Positions 8,034 to 16,217 of a stretch of 23,602 nucleotides of DNA are shown piece after piece. The notes beneath the pieces were generated by a model, which saw nothing but the letters and a program-made list of their open reading frames with translations, did no database searches and had not been told where the DNA came from. The DNA is taken from the IMG/VR virus record IMGVR_UViG_3300032087_002368, positions 1-23,602 of that record; one strand, 5' to 3'. How positions within the stretch are numbered: the first letter of the stretch is position 1; the number at the start of each line of letters is the position of its first letter. The stretch is from a virus. The position numbers were made by a program, and so were the translations under genes.

Positions 8034-8663
8034 TCACCTCACAAAAGGGGTCGGTCTGGCGGAAAGAGAACTTATTGTCCTACCAATATTACCCTCAATC
8101 CGTGCGTTTTGGCAGGCCGCATACGCTTTATAAGCGTAGTTTCTTGCCATCACGGGGTCAGAGTAAGGCTGATCGCTAGAGTTCATAATTCGGCTCAGCG
8201 CCCCAAATACAAGCGCCTCATGCCAGTACGTGTATAAATCGTCCTCTAAGCGAGACGCGTTGCGCGTAGGGCGCAGTGCTACAGACATTTCTATCGTGTA
8301 GACGTCGTCCGGCGTAGGATACAAGTTTAACTGCAGCTCAGACTCGTTTTGTGTAACAAAGTAGTGCGTTGGCAGTGAATCACTTGTTTCTACAAGCGGT
8401 TGATTCCAAGCAGGTGCCGACTTAAGTTCTCGACCGTTAACTTTTAAGTACACCACGCGAGAAAAGTCTTGCGACGCTGGCAAGTCGAAATCGTAACGCG
8501 CCACGCTAGCGGTAGTGTACGCAATATCTGGTACGTACCGTATAGCTAATGACTTGTCACAAAAACTAATCGCAGCGTCGACAAGGGACTGCTCTGCCAA
8601 AGTATTGGGGCACCCAATAACATGCGGCAGTATTCGCGGCAAGAAGTCAGACAATGATTTCAT
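8034..8663 (-). CDS. Second adaptor/connector-like protein, 209 aa
   Basis: The architecture resembles the next gene: N-terminal helices with an invariant-looking small-residue stretch (IGCPNTLAEQSLVDAAISFC), a strand-rich middle (ELQLNLYPTPDDVYTIEMSV) and C-terminal helices with W.EALVFGALSRIM and ARNYAYKAY.A. The segment L.LYP.P.......V.L.P.......L..W.EA...GA is common in phage connector proteins encoded after the capsid gene. No signal or membrane segment is present. The ribosome-binding site is weak (GAGA). It probably acts as a connector between portal and tail. Confidence 0.72.
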   Translation of the reverse strand: MKSLSDFLPRILPHVIGCPNTLAEQSLVDAAISFCDKSLAIRYVPDIAYTTASVARYDFDLPASQDFSRVVYLKVNGRELKSAPAWNQPLVETSDSLPTHYFVTQNESELQLNLYPTPDDVYTIEMSVALRPTRNASRLEDDLYTYWHEALVFGALSRIMNSSDQPYSDPVMARNYAYKAYAACQNARIEGNIGRTISSLSARPTPFVR

Positions 8664-8680
8664 CTAATTCTCGCGCAAAG

Positions 8681-8929
8681 TTATTCGTCAAGCCCTAAAG
8701 CATCGGACAACTCATCGAGAGCGTCCACTTCAGGCTCAGGCTCCGACACGCTAATGCCCACAACTTGCTTAGCATTAAACTCAGCCATAAGTTGCTTGCC
8801 TAGAGCGTTCAGCTCGTAGCTGTCGCCTACAAGTGTGCCAATGTACACCTGCTTCCCGTTGTGCCTAACGCGCAGTTTGTGGGCGCTAGCGTACCCGCCA
8901 AGATGCTCACACAGTTCCAGTGGGGTCAT
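8681..8929 (-). CDS. Small acidic head-module protein, 82 aa
   Basis: This is an unrecognised small protein with an N-terminal part containing basic residues (ELCEHLGGYASAHKLRVRHN) and an acidic tail (SEPEPEVDALDELSDALGL). A possible upstream TTG start at 8932 sits only two bases from AGGAGG. The ATG at 8929 has the proper five-base spacing and is chosen. The gene lies directly behind the terminator that follows the capsid gene and opens the connector module. A head-completion or cement-like role is possible but not shown. Confidence 0.7.
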   Translation of the reverse strand: MTPLELCEHLGGYASAHKLRVRHNGKQVYIGTLVGDSYELNALGKQLMAEFNAKQVVGISVSEPEPEVDALDELSDALGLDE

Positions 8930-8949
8930 CAAAACCTCCTAACCCAGTT

Positions 8950-8978
8950 AAAAAACAGCGGGGGCTCGGGCCCCCGCT
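8950..8978 (-). terminator. Intrinsic terminator after the major capsid gene
   Basis: Read on the minus strand, this is a perfect 9-bp stem AGCGGGGGC / GCCCCCGCT with a four-base loop (CCGA), followed one base later by six Ts. It begins 12 bases after the capsid stop codon and lies in the only clear gap in this part of the operon. It would raise capsid mRNA relative to downstream genes while allowing some read-through to the connector and fibre genes. Confidence 0.88.
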
Positions 8979-8990
8979 AATGGGGGTGGC

Positions 8991-9980
8991 TTATGCTACA
9001 AGAGCCGTTACCAGTGCGTCAGGCTTAACAACCTTACGACCGTAAACTACAAGCCCACGAACGATGTCACCAAAGTCATTCTGGTTACGCAGCGGCTCAG
9101 TCTTGCTAATTGTCATAGCAAAAGAACAAGCGTGCTTAGTACCAGCGATCATGGTTCGTCGCTGTGCAGAGGTGTTGACCGCGCCAGTAGCCGGATCAGT
9201 AAGACCAGATACCAGCTCTTTGTTGGCGTCACCGCGAGGCAGCAGGTTAGATACGTAGACCGTGAAACGGTCCAGCATACCGATCTTACCAGTACGGATC
9301 GTACTAGAAGAATCACCCATAAAGTTAGCCTGCGCGATGTCAGAACGCATGAGAATCTGACGATCGAACGGAGTCATGATCAACCAACGGCCGTCTTCTG
9401 GTACGTTCTGCTCATCCAGCGTTGCAGACATGCGAAGAATACATTCCAGCAGGTTGTTTGCCGTAGAGGTGTCGATCGGAGCAGCGTCAGTACCGAGGTT
9501 GTAAGCTGCTGAGAGGGCACCAGCGGTGGCACCAGAGTTAGCAGCATCTGCGCCTTCAGTAACAAACGAGTTGAAGAACACTTCATCTTCGACAGCGATT
9601 TTCATCTGCTTCGCGGCGTCGTCAGTGAACATGTTCATCAGGTCCATGTCGGCCTGCTGGGCCAGCACGTCGTTCGTTTGGACGCTGAAGTACTTACCTT
9701 GGTTGATCTGCATATCTTGGAAGATAGGCGTAGGAACTTCAGTAGACAGGGTGTCACCAGCTCCGGCGTAGTCGTTGATGGTGATGGAAGGCGCAGTACG
9801 GATGCGAATCGTATCGCCTTGGTTACGCAGTTCACCTTCGTAGTCCGTGTTGCAAATTTCGGACAGCATAGTGTTCTGGTAAAACTTTGCCAGCAGTTTG
9901 CCGGACCAAAGAGTCGGGATAAAAGACCCGGTGTATTCCGGTGACGTAGTAAACGCACCGTTTGTGGGAAAAACAGCCAT
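8991..9980 (-). CDS. Major capsid protein, 329 aa
   Basis: Length, position directly after a scaffold gene and composition fit an HK97-fold major capsid protein. Visible family-like features are an N-terminal arm (MAVFPTNGAFTTSPEYTGSF), a central helix-rich part with DDAAKQMKIAVEDEVF (the long spine helix region), the AxLDEQNVPEDGRWLIMTP segment common to capsid proteins of this type (R..V.SP..), and a C-terminal beta part ending VRGLVVYGRKVVKPDALVTA. The ribosome-binding site AGGAGC lies nine bases before the ATG. The downstream terminator fits a need for high expression. No protease gene is seen nearby, so maturation by cleavage is not indicated. Confidence 0.93.
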   Translation of the reverse strand: MAVFPTNGAFTTSPEYTGSFIPTLWSGKLLAKFYQNTMLSEICNTDYEGELRNQGDTIRIRTAPSITINDYAGAGDTLSTEVPTPIFQDMQINQGKYFSVQTNDVLAQQADMDLMNMFTDDAAKQMKIAVEDEVFFNSFVTEGADAANSGATAGALSAAYNLGTDAAPIDTSTANNLLECILRMSATLDEQNVPEDGRWLIMTPFDRQILMRSDIAQANFMGDSSSTIRTGKIGMLDRFTVYVSNLLPRGDANKELVSGLTDPATGAVNTSAQRRTMIAGTKHACSFAMTISKTEPLRNQNDFGDIVRGLVVYGRKVVKPDALVTALVA

Positions 9981-10009
9981 TTGTGGTAGCTCCTAAAACA
10001 AAGTTGTCG

Positions 10010-10999
10010 TTACGGCACGACGCGCCCTTCTTGGTACGCCGCGTCAATTTCAGCTTCAAGTTTACGGGCTTCGTCCAGCCTACCAGCTGCGTTCAGGCTC
10101 ATAACTTTAGTAAACATTGCACGAATGTCTGCATCAGTTAACGTGCCCGGCTGGTTTTGCGGTGGCAAAGACGCTCCCGAAGTAGAAGGTTGAATCTGAT
10201 TTTCAAGCTCTTGTGTGCGACCTGAATCTTCCGTATCAACTGGCTGCAAAGACTCCTTAAACAGCGTGACAAAATGCGCAACGCCTTCGGCGTCACCTTC
10301 CGCGTAGGCAGCTTGTGCCGCAGTCATCCTCGGTCCTCTAAGCATCGGGTCTTCCTCGTTCAACCAGTTGATCCAGCGTGGATCAACGTTGACCTCTGCA
10401 AAATCAGGGACCAGTTGAGTAAGGCGTTGCTCAAAAGACGCTGTGACTACCCGCGCACCGGTGTCGTCCAGTTGTTGCTTCAACTGAGCGTTCTCGGCTT
10501 CAAGGGCTTCAAACCTAGCAATAAGGTCGGCGGTCTCCTCGCGTGCAACTTTGCGTTGTACTTCGATCAGTTCGTCACCAAATTCTTGGCGATCGTCATC
10601 AGTAACCAGATTTACACGCGCTTCGTGCGCTGCTTGCTTTTCCGCAGCGTCAGCTGCTTTTTGACTCTCAAGTACTTGATTTTTAAGAGCTTCTAGCTCT
10701 CCGCTCAAGTCTTTAACTTGTGAGTGCAAGCGAGGCACTTCAGCATCGTACATACCCTGAAGCGTCTTATACTTCTGCTTCCAAAGGTCTTCTCCATCTG
10801 GCTTAGTCGGCTCTACCTCTGCAGTACTATCATCATCAACAACTTCACTCTCACCAGCGGGTACTTCTTGCTCTGCTTCCGGCTCGACTACCGTAGAAAC
10901 CGTAGTTTCTGGAGTAGCCGCAGTATCGTCACCGTAAAGCTGCTGCTCAAGGTCGCTGACTTCGTTTATTTGCTGTTGTACTTGTTTCGGTAATGCCAT
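10010..10999 (-). CDS. Capsid scaffolding protein, 329 aa
   Basis: This is an internal scaffold that directs capsid assembly and is lost or retained inside the procapsid. Residues 25-70 are acidic and disordered (Glu/Asp/Thr/Pro). Residues 70-125 and 140-180 form two coiled-coil blocks rich in Glu, Lys, Gln and Leu. A compact helical part follows (LVPDFAEVNVDPRWINWLNE), and the C-terminal helix (ARKLEAEIDAAYQEG) probably binds coat protein. This order and the position immediately before the capsid gene are typical. No serine-protease motif is visible, so it is not a fused protease-scaffold. AGGAGA precedes the ATG with good spacing. Confidence 0.9.
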   Translation of the reverse strand: MALPKQVQQQINEVSDLEQQLYGDDTAATPETTVSTVVEPEAEQEVPAGESEVVDDDSTAEVEPTKPDGEDLWKQKYKTLQGMYDAEVPRLHSQVKDLSGELEALKNQVLESQKAADAAEKQAAHEARVNLVTDDDRQEFGDELIEVQRKVAREETADLIARFEALEAENAQLKQQLDDTGARVVTASFEQRLTQLVPDFAEVNVDPRWINWLNEEDPMLRGPRMTAAQAAYAEGDAEGVAHFVTLFKESLQPVDTEDSGRTQELENQIQPSTSGASLPPQNQPGTLTDADIRAMFTKVMSLNAAGRLDEARKLEAEIDAAYQEGRVVP

Positions 11000-11081
11000 T
11001 TACTTTCTCCTAAAGCTCCAACTCTGCTTAGCGCTCCGTGTGGTCTGCGCTACGCGTAATGGTTTGCTGAGATACGACGAG

Positions 11082-11324
11082 CTAGCTCGTCATTTTTTGC
11101 TTAACTTCCGAAGCAATATCAACTGCTTCTAAAAAGTCACGTAGGACCAACGCCTGCCCCTGTAGCTTTAGCGTGCGAGACGGGTCGTCTGACAACACTA
11201 GGTTGTCCTTAACCTCGTCTAAAGCAAACGCAAATAAATCAACGAGCGCAGGCATCCCGAGCTTACAGTCGACTAGCGCCTGTATGTGCTGCGGGTTTGG
11301 CTTATGTCCTATAAATAAGCTCAT
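11082..11324 (-). CDS. Small conserved-looking phage protein, 80 aa
   Basis: This small helical protein (HIQALVDCKLGMPALVDLFA, later RTLKLQGQALVLRDFLEAVD) belongs to a type often found just before the scaffold or capsid genes of short-tailed phages, where its function is unknown. No ribosome-binding site is clear, so translation may depend on the upstream gene, which stops ten bases earlier. The 82-bp gap after it holds only a weak inverted repeat (TAGCGC / GCGCTA, 12-base loop) and the scaffold ribosome-binding site. Confidence 0.7.
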   Translation of the reverse strand: MSLFIGHKPNPQHIQALVDCKLGMPALVDLFAFALDEVKDNLVLSDDPSRTLKLQGQALVLRDFLEAVDIASEVKQKMTS

Positions 11325-11334
11325 AGTGCGAAAT

Positions 11335-11877
11335 CTATAGCAACTTGAGCGCTATAGCAACAAGTTCTTCGTCAGTTGGATTACGTACTGTAGCTGGGTA
11401 CAGCGTTTGATACATACTGACGTTTACGCCGACTTCTTCGGTAGTTACCGCCCCACTCGTTACATCTCCCGTAGCTTGGTTGACACTTGCGCTAACAACG
11501 TCCAAACCCAGTGTAACGCCAGACGCTACGTCAGCTACGTTGTACTCTGCGTAGCTTAAAAACTGCGGAGTAGCGACCGTCGCTGACTTTTGCTCTACCT
11601 GTGGCGCGGGCCTTGGAAGCGGGGCTGGCGCAGGGGGTAAGGGCGTACTTGTAGGTACAGGGGTGCGGTATAGCGCGGGGGGTACAACGGCTAAGGGCTG
11701 CTCAACTTGCCACAGCCCTTTGTTTTCTATAAATACTTCTGGGGTTTCAGCGCGCTTTCTGAACGGCAGGACGACGCCATCGGGCTTTTGCTCAACAACT
11801 TCGGGGCGCTGCTGGCTAAGCGGTGCTACAAACGAGTCGGCGCGAAAAGTCCGAGCCGCGAATGTACTAAGAGGCAT
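11335..11877 (-). CDS. Proline-rich hypothetical protein, 180 aa
   Basis: The middle third (about residues 60-95) is a flexible Pro/Ala/Val linker containing PTSTPLPPAPAPLPRPAPQ. It joins an N-terminal part with basic residues to a small C-terminal domain (VTLGLDVVSASVNQATGDVT ... SMYQTLYPATVRNPTDEELV). The ATG overlaps the end of the 219-aa gene by 11 bases, and a GAGG is present but too close to the ATG to be ideal. I do not recognise the family. The linker layout suggests a tether between two virion components. Confidence 0.68.
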   Translation of the reverse strand: MPLSTFAARTFRADSFVAPLSQQRPEVVEQKPDGVVLPFRKRAETPEVFIENKGLWQVEQPLAVVPPALYRTPVPTSTPLPPAPAPLPRPAPQVEQKSATVATPQFLSYAEYNVADVASGVTLGLDVVSASVNQATGDVTSGAVTTEEVGVNVSMYQTLYPATVRNPTDEELVAIALKLL

Positions 11878-12526
11878 CCCTCGTCACCGCTGTTCTGTTG
11901 CCGTTTTCATCTACCGTAACCACAACGCGGTCTTTGGCGTCATCCAAGTCACGGAACGTCTCTGTACCTGTACCAGCGCCTGAAACTTTGCCTGTAAGCA
12001 TAGACGCCATTAAGCGAACAATTTCTTCGGCAGTTAATGAAGACTCAAGTACTCGCTGCCAAACAGCCGCTGCGTTGTCCGCGCTGGTAGGCACAGAGGC
12101 AAGATCACCCGTAACCACATTGGTCTTAGTTTCGACGGTGTTAACCAAAGAAGATACTTGTGCGGGGAACACCGGTGAGCCGTCTTCTACAAAGTAGTAC
12201 GGAGTTGAGTAGTCGTCAGAAAATAAAATCCCCGTTATCGCCACAACCCGAGGGTCGTATAGCAGCTTCCAGTTATTGATTAGAAAGTAGCTGTCTCCAG
12301 TGAAACCACCGGGGATAGGATCAAGACCCGTAAACCGCATGGCTAGGTAATAGCGCTCGTTTTGCTCTCGCTCAACCCAGCGTACCCAAGCAGAGTACAC
12401 TTCAGTACGTATGTCTAACTCAGTAACGCCTGCGTTTACCTGAATCGTGCGCGCAGTGCCGTTGAAGCTGACCTTCTCAGCAGCGGCCCATTCTTCACCG
12501 TGCGACGCCCAGCTAGGTACTGACAT
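11867..12526 (-). CDS. Conserved phage virion protein, 219 aa
   Basis: Residues 15-105 carry a pattern I have seen repeatedly in phage structural operons: an F-N/D-G-x-x-R-x-I-x-V strand, LDIRTEVYSAWVRWVEREQN, YYLAMRFTGLDPIPGG and YFLINNWKLLYDP, then an IxG.L strand. After residue 140 a helical linker and an acidic/basic C-terminal tail follow (ESSLTAEEIVRLMASMLTG). The function of this family is not established as far as I know; it is usually listed as a virion protein. Its stop codon is immediately followed upstream by the 657-aa gene in the same operon (ATG directly follows TAA at 12527). Confidence 0.78.
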   Translation of the reverse strand: MSVPSWASHGEEWAAAEKVSFNGTARTIQVNAGVTELDIRTEVYSAWVRWVEREQNERYYLAMRFTGLDPIPGGFTGDSYFLINNWKLLYDPRVVAITGILFSDDYSTPYYFVEDGSPVFPAQVSSLVNTVETKTNVVTGDLASVPTSADNAAAVWQRVLESSLTAEEIVRLMASMLTGKVSGAGTGTETFRDLDDAKDRVVVTVDENGNRTAVTRDAS

Positions 12527-14500
12527 TTACTGAACAATCTCTTTCCAGTTGACGATAAGGGTAAGTTTTTTAGTGCCGGTTTGCTCTGACCTAGCCTTAG
12601 CGAAAAAGGTCCAAATAACTCTCGACCCTTGGAATCCTTTAATGGACCCGCCGGTAGCCGCGCCTTCTGTCGTTCCGTTGATCGGCGTAGTCAGTGCTGC
12701 GTCTGCGTAAAGTTCTGCCGTGGTTACTCCTGTAGGCTTAACAAAAACTTGGCGGTCATCGTAATTTGTGTTGTCCGTACCGGTGATAATGTAGCCATCG
12801 CCGTTTAGCGGAAACGTCTGTGTCATAGGTACACGCGCCAAAAGGCGACTGCTTACGGTCATTACAGCAGGCGTAGCAGTGTCTATCGAAGTAATCGTGT
12901 TTTCGACTGTACCCCCGTCGTCAGGAAAGTTTTTAACTGCGCCGTACTGAAAGTTGTTAAACGTGTCTGTAAGGTTGGCTTCGTACCTTCCAACAAACAT
13001 ATCTTGCAAGATAACTCTGCCTGCTTCAAAGCTAGTGCCGCTTGTGTCTAGGTCGACGTTTGTGTTCGGCACGTTTGAAAAAACCTGCCCGTTTTCGATC
13101 GAATTAACTTCCATTTTTATGTCGATAATGGCGTCACTAACTACGCCGGTGTCTTCATTAAACGCATATCCTTTGATTGAAGTCGGGACGTATACCGTGT
13201 GGTTTACCTCACCGTTGGAATGTAGCTCAACAGGACTGAGCGCAAACAAGCGCTGCCAGCTTGGCCCGTTCGCAACCGTAACATGGCTAGAAGCGTAAGT
13301 AGCTGGGCTCCCATAACTCCTCAAATCAAGGTCCGCTTCTGTCCAAACCGCCCCCGACCAAGACTCTATGTAGAGGTTAGTGCTAGAACTTACCGTAGAC
13401 TTGTTAGCGTAACAGATAGGCAACGACGCTGATTGGCTCATTGCGTACGCGTAATTATTACCTTGGTAGTAAGAGTGGCAGACTACGCGTTGCCCGTCGA
13501 TGTACACACCAAAGCGAACTCTACCCGCTCCATGCCACTGAATATCAATCCAAAACAGATTGGCCTGCGCTAAGTCAATAGTTGCTTTGCTGTCTCCGGT
13601 GCCGTCTAGCTTATCTCCATTCCACTCTGATCGCGGGATAATGGTGTCTTTCTGTGCCGCTTCCGGCATGTTGTTACGAACGACTACACCAAATCCGGTT
13701 GCGTCAGTAGCATCTACACCGCCAGTACCTAAAACAAAGAAAAACCCGTTATTGGCGTCAAACAAGCCCCACCTGCGAGTATTGCCGCTAGTAGCTGGAG
13801 AGTTTAGTAGCGCAGTTGCTGCGTATAAGTGACTAGCGCCTGCTATATAATGGTGATACTGGTTAGACGAACAAGAACTAAACCCATTTGTCGGATCGAC
13901 TGTATGGTCAACGCCTATAGAAACAGAATGCCTAGTGTTGTTGTACGTTACGTACCCGCCGTCCAACTCTACCGGAGAAAAGTTCTCCGTAAGTATCTTC
14001 TCTTGACCAAATACGTAGTCGCCTAGCTGCGTAGCCCCTGACGTTCGGAGCTTGCCCCAAGCGTCCAGCTGCGGCAGACCTTCAGCAAATCGAACCTTGG
14101 CAGAGCCAGTAATGTCAACGTCCAGTCCGTACTCAGGGTTGTCGTAACCAACAATGTTGTTAGCCGGTATGTACAGGTCGTACACATCCGACGCAACCGT
14201 GCCAGCTAAAACATTGTCAGCGTCGCGAATTTCCTGTCCAGCGATAGGAGCTACACCCGGATCGTACCGATCGCTATTGGCGTAATGTACAGATAAGTGC
14301 CCTGCCGTATTTGTTCCCTGTATTCCATGTAAATGAACAGTCATGGTGGGGCCCGCCCCACCACTTATGGTGTAAAACTCACCAATCCGCCAGATACCGG
14401 AAACGCTAGTAAACTCAATTTCGGCCGTATGGACGTGCTTAATCCGGTCGCCCTGCCCCCTTTGGGGCAGCTGCGTTTGCCGCCTGTCATTGTTCGCCAT
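12527..14500 (-). CDS. Large virion protein with lectin-like domain, 657 aa
   Basis: The central part (about residues 235-390) reads as a concanavalin/jelly-roll-like domain: RRWGLFDANNGFFFVLGTGG, then FGVVVRNN, DLAQANLFWIDIQWHGAGRV, and RFGVYIDGQRVVCHSY. This RWGLFD...GxxF...FWIDIxWxGxGxVRxG pattern recurs in virion proteins of marine phages, including cyanophages. The N-terminus (HTAEIEFTSVSGIWRIGEFY) is beta-rich, and the C-terminus (TFFAKARSEQTGTKKLTLIV, ending NWKEIVQ) is a compact beta tail. AGGAGGT lies at good spacing from the ATG. It probably sits on the particle surface and may bind glycans; catalytic residues are not evident. Confidence 0.78.
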   Translation of the reverse strand: MANNDRRQTQLPQRGQGDRIKHVHTAEIEFTSVSGIWRIGEFYTISGGAGPTMTVHLHGIQGTNTAGHLSVHYANSDRYDPGVAPIAGQEIRDADNVLAGTVASDVYDLYIPANNIVGYDNPEYGLDVDITGSAKVRFAEGLPQLDAWGKLRTSGATQLGDYVFGQEKILTENFSPVELDGGYVTYNNTRHSVSIGVDHTVDPTNGFSSCSSNQYHHYIAGASHLYAATALLNSPATSGNTRRWGLFDANNGFFFVLGTGGVDATDATGFGVVVRNNMPEAAQKDTIIPRSEWNGDKLDGTGDSKATIDLAQANLFWIDIQWHGAGRVRFGVYIDGQRVVCHSYYQGNNYAYAMSQSASLPICYANKSTVSSSTNLYIESWSGAVWTEADLDLRSYGSPATYASSHVTVANGPSWQRLFALSPVELHSNGEVNHTVYVPTSIKGYAFNEDTGVVSDAIIDIKMEVNSIENGQVFSNVPNTNVDLDTSGTSFEAGRVILQDMFVGRYEANLTDTFNNFQYGAVKNFPDDGGTVENTITSIDTATPAVMTVSSRLLARVPMTQTFPLNGDGYIITGTDNTNYDDRQVFVKPTGVTTAELYADAALTTPINGTTEGAATGGSIKGFQGSRVIWTFFAKARSEQTGTKKLTLIVNWKEIVQ

Positions 14501-14512
14501 ACTTACCTCCTA

Positions 14513-16201
14513 TTAAGGCGTATATGCTCTGTCTTGTTCCGCTGTTAACGTCACAACGTTAGACTTACTACGCTCTATGACACCCGTGGCTACTACAGGC
14601 TTGGCAACGCCTTTGTTACCTGCGATTACCGTAATACCAATGTCAGCTGAGTTTTCATCAGCGTCAACTCGTCCGCCCTGAACGTTGTTGTCAAAGTCAA
14701 TGGAGAACGTAGCTGACGCTGCGCTGATCGTGCCGGACACATCGGCGGGGCTGTTATCTTGTAGCACGATTGCAGTTGCCGTACCGTAGTCATCTGCACC
14801 AGTTGTTGAGTCAGTAATGTAGGCAACGAAGTACCCGGTGCCGCCTGACTGCAAGAAGCTGTTGAAGTTGAGCTGCAGAGTTGCTGCAAAGTCGTAAATA
14901 CGCTTCGTACCGCCTTGGTCGAAGAAGTCTACGTTGTTTTGGTCCTGTGGTCTCAGATTTTGGATAAACACGCTGTTTGAACAGATCAGCTTATCGCCCT
15001 CAAACCTCATAAGCGAGTCTTGGATGTCTCCACGCTTAGTACCGGCGTCGCCAGCAGTGTTGATGTCACTGGTCTGCCGCAGCAAGTACTGGATTTTAGT
15101 ATAAATTTGTTGGAGCGTTTTGTTGTCGCCATCAACAATAATTCTGAAGTCAAAGTTATCAGCAACGTCATTGATGTCGATGGATTGAGACGCAGTGTAG
15201 TAGCTAACATCAATGTTAGCGTACGTAGCTGCTTCCGCCCCGGTGATTTCCGCGTCCGTATTAACAATGTTTGTGTCTGCTGCGTTAGACAGCAGTACGT
15301 TTACGGTATAAGCGCCCGTCTCAATCTGACCCGTGTCTGCCAGTACGGAATCGTCAAACGTAAATCCTTGAGAGCGAATGTACGCCCTAAAAAACTCAGA
15401 CCTATCAAAACCAACGCCGGTTGCGGTTGCAGTTTGCGTCGACGCATCGACCATGGTCTCTTTTGTCGTAATCGTTGTGGTCAGCGGGACTGTGTCAACA
15501 ACATAAAACTTGTTGTTGTCGGCTTGAGAAGACCCCGTAATTTTAATTACTTCGCCCTCAGCCAAGCCGTGCGCGCTCGCAAAAGTAATAGTTTGCGTAG
15601 CCGCTACAAAATCGGTTGCATTTGGAGTGACGGCACCGGAGGCAGTGCCGACAAAATCGTCAGCTGCTATATCCCCACCGGCATCGGCGTCAATGTTACC
15701 GTATATCTGAACTGCTTGGTTCGGCTCATCAGCAAAAACAAAGTTAGTAGGGTTAGCGGTGGTGTCTAGCTGATAATAAGCCTGTCCGCTAGCGTTAAAC
15801 TCACCCAGAGACACGATACCGACGTAGCGCCGCTTTAGCTCACCTGTGGTGCTAGTGCCCGCAATATCAGGTGTGCCTGCTGCTACGTACTCGTTCCAAC
15901 CGCCGTCTCTTAGTGCTTCTCGGGTAGCGTCGTCTGCTGGTCCCCAGTCGTTAAAACGCGAGCCATCAAATCCAAACTCAAACTGACCGGATTTAGCGTC
16001 GATTGCGTACATGGGAAAAGGAAAACTGTTATATGCAGCCGTTTCCCAAAGTTTAATGAACTTTGAGTACAGCGCTTGTAGAGTTACACCGTCTTTGTAC
16101 ACAAGGTTACCGGCTGCGAGCAAAGTAAACGTTCGAGCCGTGGTGTTAATTGTAATTTCTGTGCCGACGTTAAGGTCGTCACCGTCAATAATCTTTGGCA
16201 T
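14513..16201 (-). CDS. Large conserved virion protein, 562 aa
   Basis: The N-terminal ~130 residues (GTEITINTTARTFTLLAAGN, then VTLQALYSKFIKLWETAAYN, FPFPMYAIDAKSGQFEFGFD, and TREALRDGGWNEY) form a pattern that I recall from uncharacterised structural proteins of marine tailed phages. The rest is beta-rich with many Thr/Asp/Ala turns. The gene ends VTLTAEQDRAYTP, resembling the C-terminus of the preceding 520-aa protein (VAQQLDRNFVP). GAGGAGGT precedes the ATG. No enzyme motif is visible. A surface or fibre role is inferred from composition and neighbours. Confidence 0.75.
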   Translation of the reverse strand: MPKIIDGDDLNVGTEITINTTARTFTLLAAGNLVYKDGVTLQALYSKFIKLWETAAYNSFPFPMYAIDAKSGQFEFGFDGSRFNDWGPADDATREALRDGGWNEYVAAGTPDIAGTSTTGELKRRYVGIVSLGEFNASGQAYYQLDTTANPTNFVFADEPNQAVQIYGNIDADAGGDIAADDFVGTASGAVTPNATDFVAATQTITFASAHGLAEGEVIKITGSSQADNNKFYVVDTVPLTTTITTKETMVDASTQTATATGVGFDRSEFFRAYIRSQGFTFDDSVLADTGQIETGAYTVNVLLSNAADTNIVNTDAEITGAEAATYANIDVSYYTASQSIDINDVADNFDFRIIVDGDNKTLQQIYTKIQYLLRQTSDINTAGDAGTKRGDIQDSLMRFEGDKLICSNSVFIQNLRPQDQNNVDFFDQGGTKRIYDFAATLQLNFNSFLQSGGTGYFVAYITDSTTGADDYGTATAIVLQDNSPADVSGTISAASATFSIDFDNNVQGGRVDADENSADIGITVIAGNKGVAKPVVATGVIERSKSNVVTLTAEQDRAYTP

Positions 16202-16217
16202 TTAGAGTACCTCCTCG

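Noticed and set aside
15020-15769. 249-codon plus-strand open frame antisense to the 562-aa gene
   Set aside because: The sense gene has a strong ribosome-binding site and coherent virion protein sequence. The antisense product is Arg/Val/Cys-rich with no domain-like features.
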